From Phycisphaerales bacterium UBA4658 (GTDB lineage Bacteria > Planctomycetota > Phycisphaerae > Phycisphaerales > UBA1924), in NCBI GenBank assembly GCA_002405485.1, contig DHLW01000020.1:465-10595 (forward strand): 10,131 nucleotides of DNA, read 5' to 3'. This document shows, piece by piece, positions 1-7,007 of this stretch. Position 1 is the first letter of the stretch, and each line of letters begins with the position of its first letter. The translations under genes were made by a program, and so were the position numbers. Below the pieces are notes generated by a model. That model was not told the DNA's origin and ran no database searches. It saw only the letters and a program-made list of their open reading frames with translations.

Positions 1-66
1 CACGGGCACGGGCACGGGCATGGGCATGGACATGGACATGGGCACGACCATGTCCATGAGGAGGGC
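1..66 (+). repeat. Hexanucleotide repeat encoding an alternating His-Gly tract
   Basis: Degenerate tandem hexamers of CA(C/T)GG(G/A) run from the first base and encode seven His-Gly pairs, then HD, HV, HE and EG, in frame with the metal ATPase. Ten of the first twenty codons are His. The tract may be longer, because it is cut by the window edge. Such tracts bind Zn, Ni, Co or Cu in other metal transporters and chaperones; that role here is inferred. Confidence 0.85.
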
Positions 67-2058
67 ATGGTCTGCTGCTCGCATCACAACGTGAAGCTCG
101 AGCGGTACATGCTGCTGTACCTGATCGGCGGCGTGCTGCTGCTGGCGACGGTGATCTGCAAGACACTGCTCAAGGGCTCGGTCCCGACCATGGTGGCGGA
201 GATCCCGGCGATCATCGGGGCGCTGCTGCTGGGCTTCCCGTTGTTTGTGGCGTCGGCGAAGGAGTTGTGGAAGGGCCAGGCGAGCACGTCGACGCTGTGC
301 GCGATCGCGATTCTGGGGTCGCTTGCGATCACGAAGTATGAAGTGGCCGGCTTCCTGGCGTTCATCCTGCTGGTGGCCGATCAGTTCGTCCGGCAGCGGG
401 CATGGGGAGCCCAGCGAGCGATCGAGGATCTGGTCTCCCGGACGCCGGATGTTGCGCGCGTGGTGCGCGACGGGGGCGAGGTGGAGATGTCGGTGAGCCA
501 GGTGAAGATCGGGGATGTGCTCCGTGTTCGGACGGGTGAGAACCTGCCGGTGGACGGCGTGGTGCTCACGGGCCGCTCAACGCTGGATCAGGCCGCGCTC
601 ACTGGCGAGGCGATTCCGCACGAGGTGTCTCCCGGTGACGCGGTGTTTGCGGGGACGACGAACCTGTCGGCGCTGATCGAGATCAAGGCGACGCAGGTCG
701 GTGCGGACACGACGATCGGCAAGGTGACGCAGCTCATCCGCGAGGCGGAGGGGAGCAGGACGCAGCGGCAGCTCATGGTGGAGCAGGTCGCGCGGTTCTT
801 TGTCCCCGTCTCGCTGAGCGTCGCGTTCATCGTGTGGTTCCTGAATCGTGGAGAGCCCGACGCCTTTCAGCGGGCGCTCACGACGCTGGTGGTGGCGTGC
901 CCGTCGGCTTTGCTGCTGGCAAGCCCGCTGTCGGTGGTCGCAGCGTTCGCCGCGGCGGCTCGGCTGGGCATCCTCGTGAAGAAGGTGAACTACCTGGAGG
1001 AGGCCGCGAGCGTTGACACGGTCGTGATGGACAAGACCGGGACGATCACCACGGGCCGATTCGCGGTGTCGCGGCTGGTGCCGGCGGCCGGTGTGGAGGG
1101 CGCGGAGCTGCTGGCGGCGGCGGCCAACGGCGAACAGCACTCGAATCACCCGCTGGCCAAGTCGATCATCGCGACGGCCAAGCAGGCCCGGATCGAGCCC
1201 GACGGGAGCAACGACTTTGAGGAGATCCATGGCCGGGGCATCCGGGCCCGCACGAGCATGGGCGAGGTCTGTGTCGGTCGATCGAGCTGGCTGTCGGAGG
1301 TGTTCCCGCACATCGCCCAGGAAGTCGAGGCGTGCGCCGGGCGGATCGAGGGCATGTCGGGCGTTCATGTGGTCCGCGAAGGCAAGTACCTCGGGGTGGT
1401 GGCGCTGGAGGACCGGGTGCGTTCCAACAGCAAGGCGGTGATCAGCCGTCTTCGCGAGCTCGGCGTGCGCCGGATCGACATCCTGACGGGTGATCGCCTG
1501 AGCGTGGCCGAGCGGGTGGGCCGGAACGTCGGGGTGGACACGATCGAGGCCGAGTGCCTTCCTGAGGAGAAGCACGAGCAGATTCAGAATCTCGTCGCAG
1601 ACGGGCGACGGGTGATGATGGTGGGCGACGGGATCAACGACGGGCCATCGCTGGCCGCCGCGGACATCGGCGTGGCGATGGGGCTCGGCGGAAGCGACAT
1701 CGCGGCGAACTCCGCGGGCGTGGCGCTCATGAACGACGATCTGTCGCGGATCCCGTTCCTCATCGAGCTCTCGCGGCGGACACGGACGATCGTGGCCCAG
1801 AACATCGCGGTCTCGATCGTGGTGGCCATTGTTGGCCTGACGCTTGCGGCGACCGGGTCACTAGGTCTGATCGGTGCGGCGTTGTATCACGTGGTGGGCG
1901 ACGTGTTCGTGATCGCCAACAGCTTCCGGCTGTTTCGGTTCGGCGAGGCGTTCCAGCAGAGCGATCTGGCCGAGGTGCACCACGCGGATGCTCCGGTGCG
2001 TCGTCGGCGTCAGGGGTCTTTGACGCTGAGCGCCGCCGGTGCACCGCAGCCGGCGTGA
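1..2058 (+). CDS. P1B-type heavy-metal translocating ATPase, 5' end outside window
   Basis: Inner-membrane ATP-driven heavy-metal exporter. Numbering from the ATG at 67, the hallmark motifs are the actuator TGE (179-181), the transmembrane CPS metal-site motif (278-280), the phosphorylation motif DKTGT (322-326), the P1B-specific His-Pro (361-362) and the hinge GDGIND (520-525). Hydrophobic segments lie at about 14-32, 43-63, 74-106, 242-259, 270-298 and 576-619. The frame is open back to base 1 and encodes (HG)7 followed by HDHVHE, a His-rich metal-binding tract, so the true start is upstream. The ATG at 67 has AGGAGG only 2 nt before it, too close for a normal ribosome binding site. The usual Zn/Cd or Cu motif is CPC; here it is CPS, with His608 in the last transmembrane helix. 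The metal is therefore uncertain (Zn, Cd or Co are all possible). No HMA domain is visible in the part present. The gene ends at a terminator. Family assignment is very secure; substrate is not. Confidence 0.95.
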   Translation, partial: HGHGHGHGHGHGHGHDHVHEEGMVCCSHHNVKLERYMLLYLIGGVLLLATVICKTLLKGSVPTMVAEIPAIIGALLLGFPLFVASAKELWKGQASTSTLCAIAILGSLAITKYEVAGFLAFILLVADQFVRQRAWGAQRAIEDLVSRTPDVARVVRDGGEVEMSVSQVKIGDVLRVRTGENLPVDGVVLTGRSTLDQAALTGEAIPHEVSPGDAVFAGTTNLSALIEIKATQVGADTTIGKVTQLIREAEGSRTQRQLMVEQVARFFVPVSLSVAFIVWFLNRGEPDAFQRALTTLVVACPSALLLASPLSVVAAFAAAARLGILVKKVNYLEEAASVDTVVMDKTGTITTGRFAVSRLVPAAGVEGAELLAAAANGEQHSNHPLAKSIIATAKQARIEPDGSNDFEEIHGRGIRARTSMGEVCVGRSSWLSEVFPHIAQEVEACAGRIEGMSGVHVVREGKYLGVVALEDRVRSNSKAVISRLRELGVRRIDILTGDRLSVAERVGRNVGVDTIEAECLPEEKHEQIQNLVADGRRVMMVGDGINDGPSLAAADIGVAMGLGGSDIAANSAGVALMNDDLSRIPFLIELSRRTRTIVAQNIAVSIVVAIVGLTLAATGSLGLIGAALYHVVGDVFVIANSFRLFRFGEAFQQSDLAEVHHADAPVRRRRQGSLTLSAAGAPQPA

Positions 2059-2088
2059 GTGTGGGCCGAGAACTCGGGGAGTCCGACG

Positions 2089-2124
2089 CGCTCGCCGTCT
2101 TGAATGACGGCGAGCGTTGTTTTT
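2089..2124 (+). terminator. Rho-independent terminator after the metal ATPase
   Basis: A perfect 11-bp stem, CGCTCGCCGTC (2089-2099) pairing with GACGGCGAGCG (2106-2116), closes a 6-nt TTGAAT loop and is followed directly by TTGTTTTT (2117-2124). It lies 31 nt past the ATPase stop codon and separates that gene transcriptionally from the protease gene downstream. The rest of the gap to 2331 holds no gene or promoter that I can support. Confidence 0.9.
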
Positions 2125-2331
2125 GGACGTTGTTTGGGTGGCGACATGGACATTTGCTGGCATGCTCATCTGTTTCGTGGATCGTGCCGAACTGTTTGGG
2201 ATCACGTGCGAACATCGAACCATCGATCCTGGCGTCCTGCGTGTTCTGCGTTGGACGGGGAGCAGCAGTTGTGGTGAGTCAGTCGCCGCACGGCGCGGCG
2301 TGGGTATCTCTTGATCCTGGAAAAACCGCTC

Positions 2332-5300
2332 ATGTCCATGAATGACGTTGTCATGTCGGCTTCTCGGTGCGTGGCGATCGGCGTGCTTGTGGCGTGCAGC
2401 GGCGCGCCGGTGGCGCTGGCAAGCGAGGCGGCGCCGGCGTTCGGGGTGTGCGAGCCGGAGACGGTTTCGCGTGCGGACCGTCGTCCGAGAATGCTGGAGA
2501 AGCTGTTCATGCTGGACGCGATCCAGGCGGCGCAGGGGCGTGCGCTGTGCTTCTCGCCGAACTCGACTCCGGAGCAGATGCAGCGGATTCTGGAGCAGTA
2601 CCAGATGCTGCCGCCGACGATCGCGAACATCGATCCGCGGTTCCGAACCGACACGACGGTCTGGTCGGGGTCGGGGAATCTGGGCACCTCGGCGCAGGCG
2701 AGTCGGGCGAACCTGACGTACTCGTTTCCGAACGACGGCGTGAGCTGGGACGGCGGGGGCAACACGCTGAGCGCGAATCTGGCCGCCACCTTCGGCTCGG
2801 TGGATCGCGGTCGGGAGTTCATTCGCCAGGGGCTGGCCTCCTGGCGGCGATTCAACGGGCTGACGTACACGGAAGTCGCCGACGACAACGCGGTGTTCAC
2901 CAACAACACGGCCAACGCGACGCAGCGCGGGAATCTGCGGATCGGCGCTCGGCCTCAGGACGGCGTGTTCGGCGTGCTCGCGTACAACTACTTCCCGTCT
3001 GACGGGTCGGACATGGTGCTGGATGCCAACGAGTTCGTCAGCAACTCCTTCGGCGCCGCCGCGAACAACTTTCTGACGTTCAGGAACACGATCGCGCACG
3101 AGCACGGCCACGGGCTGGCCGCCATCCACACGGTGCCGTGCAACGGCACGAAGCTCATGGAGCCGCAGCTCGCGACGGGGTTCGACGGCGTGCAGATCGA
3201 CGACATCCGCTTTGCGGCGCGGAACTACGGGGATCGGCGCGCGGGAAATGACTCGGGCGCCAACGCCTTCAACTTCGGCAACCTGACCTCGCCGACGGTG
3301 CGCTCGGTGATCGAGCGGAACCTGTCGACCAACGGCACGGCGGGTCCGAACAACACCGACGAGGACTGGTTCCGGTTCACCCTCGGCTCCACGCAGAACG
3401 TGGTGATCACGGTGGATCCGCAGGGCGGCTCGTACACCGAGGGGCAGCAGTCGAGCGGGTGCAGCGGAACAACCGCGACGCGCAACGCCGAGGCGGCGGG
3501 AAACCTGAACGTGGAGCTCCGCGGCGGCGTGAACGGCGCGACGGTGCTGCAGACCGCAAGCAGCGCGGCCGCCGGCGTCAACGAGGTGTTGACGGCAAAC
3601 AACCTTGCGGCGGGGACATACTGGGTGCGCGTCGTGGACGTCGGGCCCAACACCACCGCGAACCAGTTCGTGCAGTTGTACGACATGACGATCCGGGTGG
3701 GCACGTCCAAGGCGCCGCCGGTCGCGATCGCCGGGCTGAGCAAGCGGATCGCCGCCGGCACGCCGAGCCACTTCATCGGCAACATCAACTCGTTCACGAC
3801 CGACACTGCCGGGGCGACGTCCAACCCCGCGACGATCACCTCGTACGCGTGGGACCTGGACGGTGACGGGCTGTTCGGCGGTTCGGAGGACTCGGGCATC
3901 TCGCAGACCAGCAAGACCTATGTGTCCAACGGAACGTATCCGATCACGCTGCGCGTCACCGACTCCAACGGGCTTACGGGCACGGACACGATCGATCTCG
4001 TGGTGTTCGGCGCCCAGGCGTCGATCTCGTCGATCTCGCCCAGCGTGGGCGCGCCGGGTCAGGTCGTGCCGATCTCTATCAGCGGTGTGAACTTCCGCGG
4101 GGTGACCAGCGCGTCTCAGGTGGCCGTCTCCGGGACGGGCGTGACGGTGACGGGCACGCCCGTGGTGAACAGCATGGGCACGCAGATCACCGGGCTGTCG
4201 CTGAACATCTCCGCGGGCGCGCCCAACGGCGCCCGCAACCTGACGATCACGAACTCTGACGGGTCCGGGACGGCCAGCGGCAACGTGACGGCAACCAACG
4301 GGTTCCTTGTGGGCACGCCGTGCGTGTCGCCGACGGTCACGCAGCAGCCCCAGCCGCAGAACCTGTGCACCGGGCAGACGCTGACGCTCACGATCGCGGC
4401 GAACGGGACGAACCTGGTGTACGACTGGCGTCGCAACGGGGTCTCTCTGGGCGCGCCGAGCTCGCCGACGCTGACGCTCACGAACGTGAACGCGAGCCAG
4501 TCGGGGAACTACTTCTGCGCGATCTCGAACCCCTGCGGCAACGCGTCGAGCTCGTTCGTGTTCGTGAACATCCTCGATCCGTTCACGATCGTGACCCAGC
4601 CGGTCTCGCAGACGATCTGCACGGGCCAGCCGCTGACGATCTCCGTGGTCCTGAGCGAGCCCGCGGCGGAGGTGCAGTGGCGCAAGGACGGGGAGATCAT
4701 TCCCGACGCGATCTCGCAGACGCTGTTCATCCCCTCGGCGAGCGGGGCGGATGCAGGCACGTATGACGCGATCTTCGAGACCGGGTGCGGGCAGGCGAGC
4801 ACGTCCAGCGCGGTGATCAACGTTCAGGCGGGTGCGCCCTCGATCAGCCAGCAGCCGCAGCCGGCGGTGGTGTGCCCGGGCGACAGCGCTGCCTTCAGCG
4901 TGGTCGCGTCGGGCGCGGTGAGCTATCAGTGGCGTCGCAACGGCTCCAACCTGGGCGGTCCGAACGGCCCCACGCTGACGATCGATCCTGTCGGCCCGGG
5001 CGACTTCGGGAACTATGACGTGGTGATCACGGGCACTTGCGGGTCGATCACGTCGTCGGTCGTATCGCTCTCTCAGGGCGCGGCCCCGAGCATCACCCAG
5101 CAGCCGCAGTCCCAGGCGAGCTGCCGCGGGCAGGGTGTGACGCTCAGCGTGACCGCGTCCGGGGCGACGGGCTTCCAGTGGCGTCGGAACGGGAACAACG
5201 TGGACATGGCGACCGGATCGACGCTGAACATTCCGCTCGTGAACGCCACCACCACCGGTAGCTACGACGTGATCGTCTCCAGCGACTGCGGGAGCATCAC

Positions 5301-5490
5301 GTCGAGCGCGGCGCAGGTGACGCTCTGCCGTGCGGACCAGAGTTGCAACGGCGTCGTGGAGACGCAGGACATCTTCGACTACCTGAACGACTTCTTCGCG
5401 GGCAATCCCGCGGCGGACGTGGATGGCGGGGGGATCGCCGTGGGCGACATCTTCGCGTTCCTGAACCTGTGGTTTGCCGGGTGCCCGTGA
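2332..5490 (+). CDS. Secreted multidomain metzincin (matrixin-like) metalloprotease with Ig-like repeats and GC-type dockerin module
   Basis: Exported zinc endopeptidase, 1052 aa from this ATG. Leader at about 1-30 with hydrophobic core 13-28, a lipobox-like LVAC (19-22) and a possible signal peptidase I site after ALA (28-30). The catalytic domain, about 105-303, has the zinc motif HEHGHGLAAIH (256-266) and a Met-turn KLMEP (Met276). The family pattern HExxHxxGxxH has Ala instead of Gly at its eighth place. Then come PPC (about 304-458, with the typical DEDWFRF near 343-349), PKD (about 459-559, YAWDLDGDG), IPT/TIG (about 561-661), four Ig-like repeats (664-999) and a two-loop dockerin module (999-1052) ending in WFAGCP. 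The frame also opens at a TTG (2311) and has ATGs at 2338 and 2353. I chose 2332 for the weak GGAA site about 10 nt upstream, but 2353 also gives a good leader. Substrate and whether it is active are unknown. The non-catalytic domains suggest binding or spacing at the cell surface. Confidence 0.92.
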   Translation: MSMNDVVMSASRCVAIGVLVACSGAPVALASEAAPAFGVCEPETVSRADRRPRMLEKLFMLDAIQAAQGRALCFSPNSTPEQMQRILEQYQMLPPTIANIDPRFRTDTTVWSGSGNLGTSAQASRANLTYSFPNDGVSWDGGGNTLSANLAATFGSVDRGREFIRQGLASWRRFNGLTYTEVADDNAVFTNNTANATQRGNLRIGARPQDGVFGVLAYNYFPSDGSDMVLDANEFVSNSFGAAANNFLTFRNTIAHEHGHGLAAIHTVPCNGTKLMEPQLATGFDGVQIDDIRFAARNYGDRRAGNDSGANAFNFGNLTSPTVRSVIERNLSTNGTAGPNNTDEDWFRFTLGSTQNVVITVDPQGGSYTEGQQSSGCSGTTATRNAEAAGNLNVELRGGVNGATVLQTASSAAAGVNEVLTANNLAAGTYWVRVVDVGPNTTANQFVQLYDMTIRVGTSKAPPVAIAGLSKRIAAGTPSHFIGNINSFTTDTAGATSNPATITSYAWDLDGDGLFGGSEDSGISQTSKTYVSNGTYPITLRVTDSNGLTGTDTIDLVVFGAQASISSISPSVGAPGQVVPISISGVNFRGVTSASQVAVSGTGVTVTGTPVVNSMGTQITGLSLNISAGAPNGARNLTITNSDGSGTASGNVTATNGFLVGTPCVSPTVTQQPQPQNLCTGQTLTLTIAANGTNLVYDWRRNGVSLGAPSSPTLTLTNVNASQSGNYFCAISNPCGNASSSFVFVNILDPFTIVTQPVSQTICTGQPLTISVVLSEPAAEVQWRKDGEIIPDAISQTLFIPSASGADAGTYDAIFETGCGQASTSSAVINVQAGAPSISQQPQPAVVCPGDSAAFSVVASGAVSYQWRRNGSNLGGPNGPTLTIDPVGPGDFGNYDVVITGTCGSITSSVVSLSQGAAPSITQQPQSQASCRGQGVTLSVTASGATGFQWRRNGNNVDMATGSTLNIPLVNATTTGSYDVIVSSDCGSITSSAAQVTLCRADQSCNGVVETQDIFDYLNDFFAGNPAADVDGGGIAVGDIFAFLNLWFAGCP
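4321..5328 (+). repeat. Four tandem Ig-like repeats inside the metalloprotease
   Basis: Four units of about 80 residues lie at bases 4321-4569, 4579-4824, 4837-5073 and 5080-5328. Each has the order QP(x)n-C-x-G, W-R-(R/K)-(N/D)-G, a TL(T/N/F)I-like strand, G-x-Y and a final CG. The tryptophan element and the G-x-Y match Ig folds of the I-set or Ig_3 kind. Units 3 and 4 are the most alike (both share CGSITSS), suggesting the more recent duplication. Unit 2 has WRKDG in place of WRRNG. Confidence 0.85.
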
Positions 5491-5511
5491 CGGGCTGATT
5501 GATCTCAGTCG

Positions 5512-5556
5512 CAGACCAGGGGCGTGCCGCGGGGCACGCCCTTGTGCATGGGTCTG
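5512..5556. terminator. Hairpin between convergent genes, probable terminator
   Basis: In the 75-nt gap between the convergent protease and HTH-protein genes, GGGCGTGCC (5520-5528) pairs perfectly with GGCACGCCC (5533-5541) across a GCGG loop. The stem extends by three pairs, one of them G-U, to 5517 and 5544. A second outer 6-bp stem, CAGACC (5512-5517) with GGTCTG (5551-5556), competes for base 5517. No convincing T-tract follows on either strand, so it may stop transcription weakly in both directions or simply protect 3' ends. Confidence 0.55.
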
Positions 5557-5565
5557 ACTGCTGCT

Positions 5566-6906
5566 TCAGGTCCGCGGCGCGTCCAGGAGTCGATGCCAGG
5601 CGACATAGCGTGTGTGAGGGACGGGGTACTCGATGCGGAGGCGGTGGGCGCTGAGGCGGGAGGGGTCGATGCCGGCGCGGGCGAGCACGCCCTTGATGAG
5701 TCCCGGACAGTCGGGGACGTCGCTGCTGGCCAGGCGCGTGAGGCCGGAGCCGAGGGGTTCGAAGCGTTCGGGCTGGTTCAGCGGATAGACGGTGTCGAGT
5801 TCCGGCGTGGTGGGAAGGGCGCCGGGTCCGCTGGCGAAACTGGCGGTGATCTCGGGCGGCGCGGAAACGACGGCGGGGTCGGAGATCTCGTCCCAGACGA
5901 GCGTGCGGACGGGCTTGCGCATGATGACGAAGTGGCGTTCGAACGACATCTCCGGCCGCGCGACGCGATACGCCGCACACCGGATGCCATGGACCAGGCC
6001 GATGTCCACCGGCGGGGCGAGAACGGGATGAGAGCTGGGCATGACGAAGATCGTCGCGGGACCGCGCTTTCGCAGCTCGACCCTGGACATCTCGATGTTG
6101 CACCGGTCGGGGAGGACGAAGTCCATGGGCTCAAAGGGCCCGGTTGATCCGTCGACGGTGGTGAGCGTGGCCTCGGAGCATTCTTCGGTCGCGACGTTGG
6201 AGACGCCGTTGTAGTACGCCGTGATGCCCTTGCGGAGCTTCACCATGCCGATGCACAGATCGACGTAGATGAGATCGATGTGATCCGGGCTGTTCTTTGT
6301 GGGGATGCGGATGAAAGCGCGATACGCGACTTCCTGCGAGAAGCCCATGAGGAACGTGTGGGCCTGAAAGACCGCGCGTCGGGCCTTGCGTTCGGCGACC
6401 TTCCGAACCTCGGGCATCTGGTCGGCCATCACGGTTTCCAGCCCGATCCGTCCGTCCGGAAATGCGTCGCAGATGTCGGCAAAGGCCCGGATCGCCTCGC
6501 GCAGATCACGGAGCGTCGCGGCGTGATCCTGTGGCGGCGGGTGCTGAGCGTCAGCGAGCACACGGGCTTCCAGTCGATCCAGGGCCTGGAGCAGCCCCTG
6601 CACCCCGGCTCCGTCGAGCACGGCCTCGATGGGCTCGTCCTCGAGCGACGCACGGTGAAGCCGGCTGGCGAGCGACTTGTCGATGCCCAGAGCACGCTGC
6701 ACATCGGTCGGTCGACGGGGCGGCGGGGCGACCAGATCCAGCCCGCGGGCGAGGGCCAGCCGAAAGCGGGCGGCAGACGCGAGCAGTTGCTCGGGAAGAT
6801 TGACGGGTGTTGGTTCGTCTTGGGGCATCAGCACATCGAGCTTGAGCGGTGGCTCGCGACGGGGAAGGAGGCCCGTGCGATGAGTTTTGGTTTGTGTATG
6901 GATCAT
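5566..6906 (-). CDS. Protein of unknown function with probable N-terminal helix-turn-helix
   Basis: 446 aa from the ATG at 6906; a TTG at 6915 would add three residues, and a later ATG at 6828 would remove 26. I see no good Shine-Dalgarno sequence before any of them. There is no signal peptide or membrane segment, so it is probably cytoplasmic. Residues about 66-86 (TDVQRALGIDKSLASRLHRA) have the shape of a helix-turn-helix, with the Gly-Ile-Asp turn between two helices. I recall similar 'LGIDK(T/S)LA' segments in uncharacterised bacterial proteins, but I cannot name a family. Helical stretches follow to about 195, then a mixed beta-rich region (about 195-345) and a Pro-rich, less ordered stretch (about 345-400). 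Coding potential is supported by length, lack of low-complexity Arg runs and normal composition; the opposite-strand frames here are Arg-rich shadows. It is divergent from the beta-helix gene, so it could regulate that gene, but this is a guess from position. Confidence 0.8.
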   Translation of the reverse strand: MIHTQTKTHRTGLLPRREPPLKLDVLMPQDEPTPVNLPEQLLASAARFRLALARGLDLVAPPPRRPTDVQRALGIDKSLASRLHRASLEDEPIEAVLDGAGVQGLLQALDRLEARVLADAQHPPPQDHAATLRDLREAIRAFADICDAFPDGRIGLETVMADQMPEVRKVAERKARRAVFQAHTFLMGFSQEVAYRAFIRIPTKNSPDHIDLIYVDLCIGMVKLRKGITAYYNGVSNVATEECSEATLTTVDGSTGPFEPMDFVLPDRCNIEMSRVELRKRGPATIFVMPSSHPVLAPPVDIGLVHGIRCAAYRVARPEMSFERHFVIMRKPVRTLVWDEISDPAVVSAPPEITASFASGPGALPTTPELDTVYPLNQPERFEPLGSGLTRLASSDVPDCPGLIKGVLARAGIDPSRLSAHRLRIEYPVPHTRYVAWHRLLDAPRT

Positions 6907-7007
6907 ATCGCCCAAGGAGAGTTGGAATTATTCGCAATGGACCGAATCCGACCCTCGAGTATTCTCGAAGAGAAGTTGCGGGGATTCATTCCACAGGAGC
7001 ATTGACC
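6907..7007. promoter_or_regulatory. Divergent intergenic region with small inverted repeat
   Basis: This 101-nt gap must hold the start signals for both the HTH-protein gene (leftward) and the beta-helix gene (rightward). It is more AT-rich than its surroundings. It contains an inverted repeat, TCGAG (6955-6959) TATT CTCGA (6964-6968). TATTCT (6960-6965) is a four-of-six match to a -10 box, with TGGACC (6938-6943) 16 nt upstream as a poor -35. These matches are weak and could be chance; the call rests mainly on the divergent gene arrangement. Confidence 0.35.
6995..6999 (+). promoter_or_regulatory. Ribosome binding site fixing the start of the beta-helix gene
   Basis: AGGAG lies 8 nt before the ATG at 7008, an ideal spacing. 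It settles the start against an in-frame opening that extends upstream to 6849 inside the divergent gene. The ATG at 7008 also begins directly at a good signal peptide. Confidence 0.85.

Noticed and set aside
20..67. Alternative-frame Met-rich reading of the left-edge repeat, and the ATG at 67 as a true start
   Set aside because: The alternate frame does not join the ATPase. The ATG at 67 has AGGAGG only 2 nt away, while the ATPase frame is open and strongly His-rich upstream, so a longer protein is more likely.
577..1575. A 332-codon minus-strand frame inside the ATPase
   Set aside because: Antisense to the conserved P-type ATPase motifs and of shadow composition (Arg, His, Leu-rich); no evidence for expression.
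2055..2345. A 96-codon plus-strand frame between the ATPase and the protease
   Set aside because: It begins at the ATPase stop, runs through the terminator hairpin, overlaps the protease start and has no ribosome binding site or recognisable domain.
1861..3771. A 636-codon open frame on the minus strand opposite the ATPase end and protease start
   Set aside because: It is very rich in Arg, His and Val, crosses a perfect terminator and two well-defined plus-strand genes, and has no recognisable domain. It is a by-product of GC-rich codon bias.
6280..7005. A 241-codon plus-strand frame opposite the 5' part of the HTH-protein gene
   Set aside because: The minus-strand frame in the same place gives a longer protein with a plausible HTH and more natural composition. 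The plus frame runs through the divergent promoter gap and ends just before the next start.
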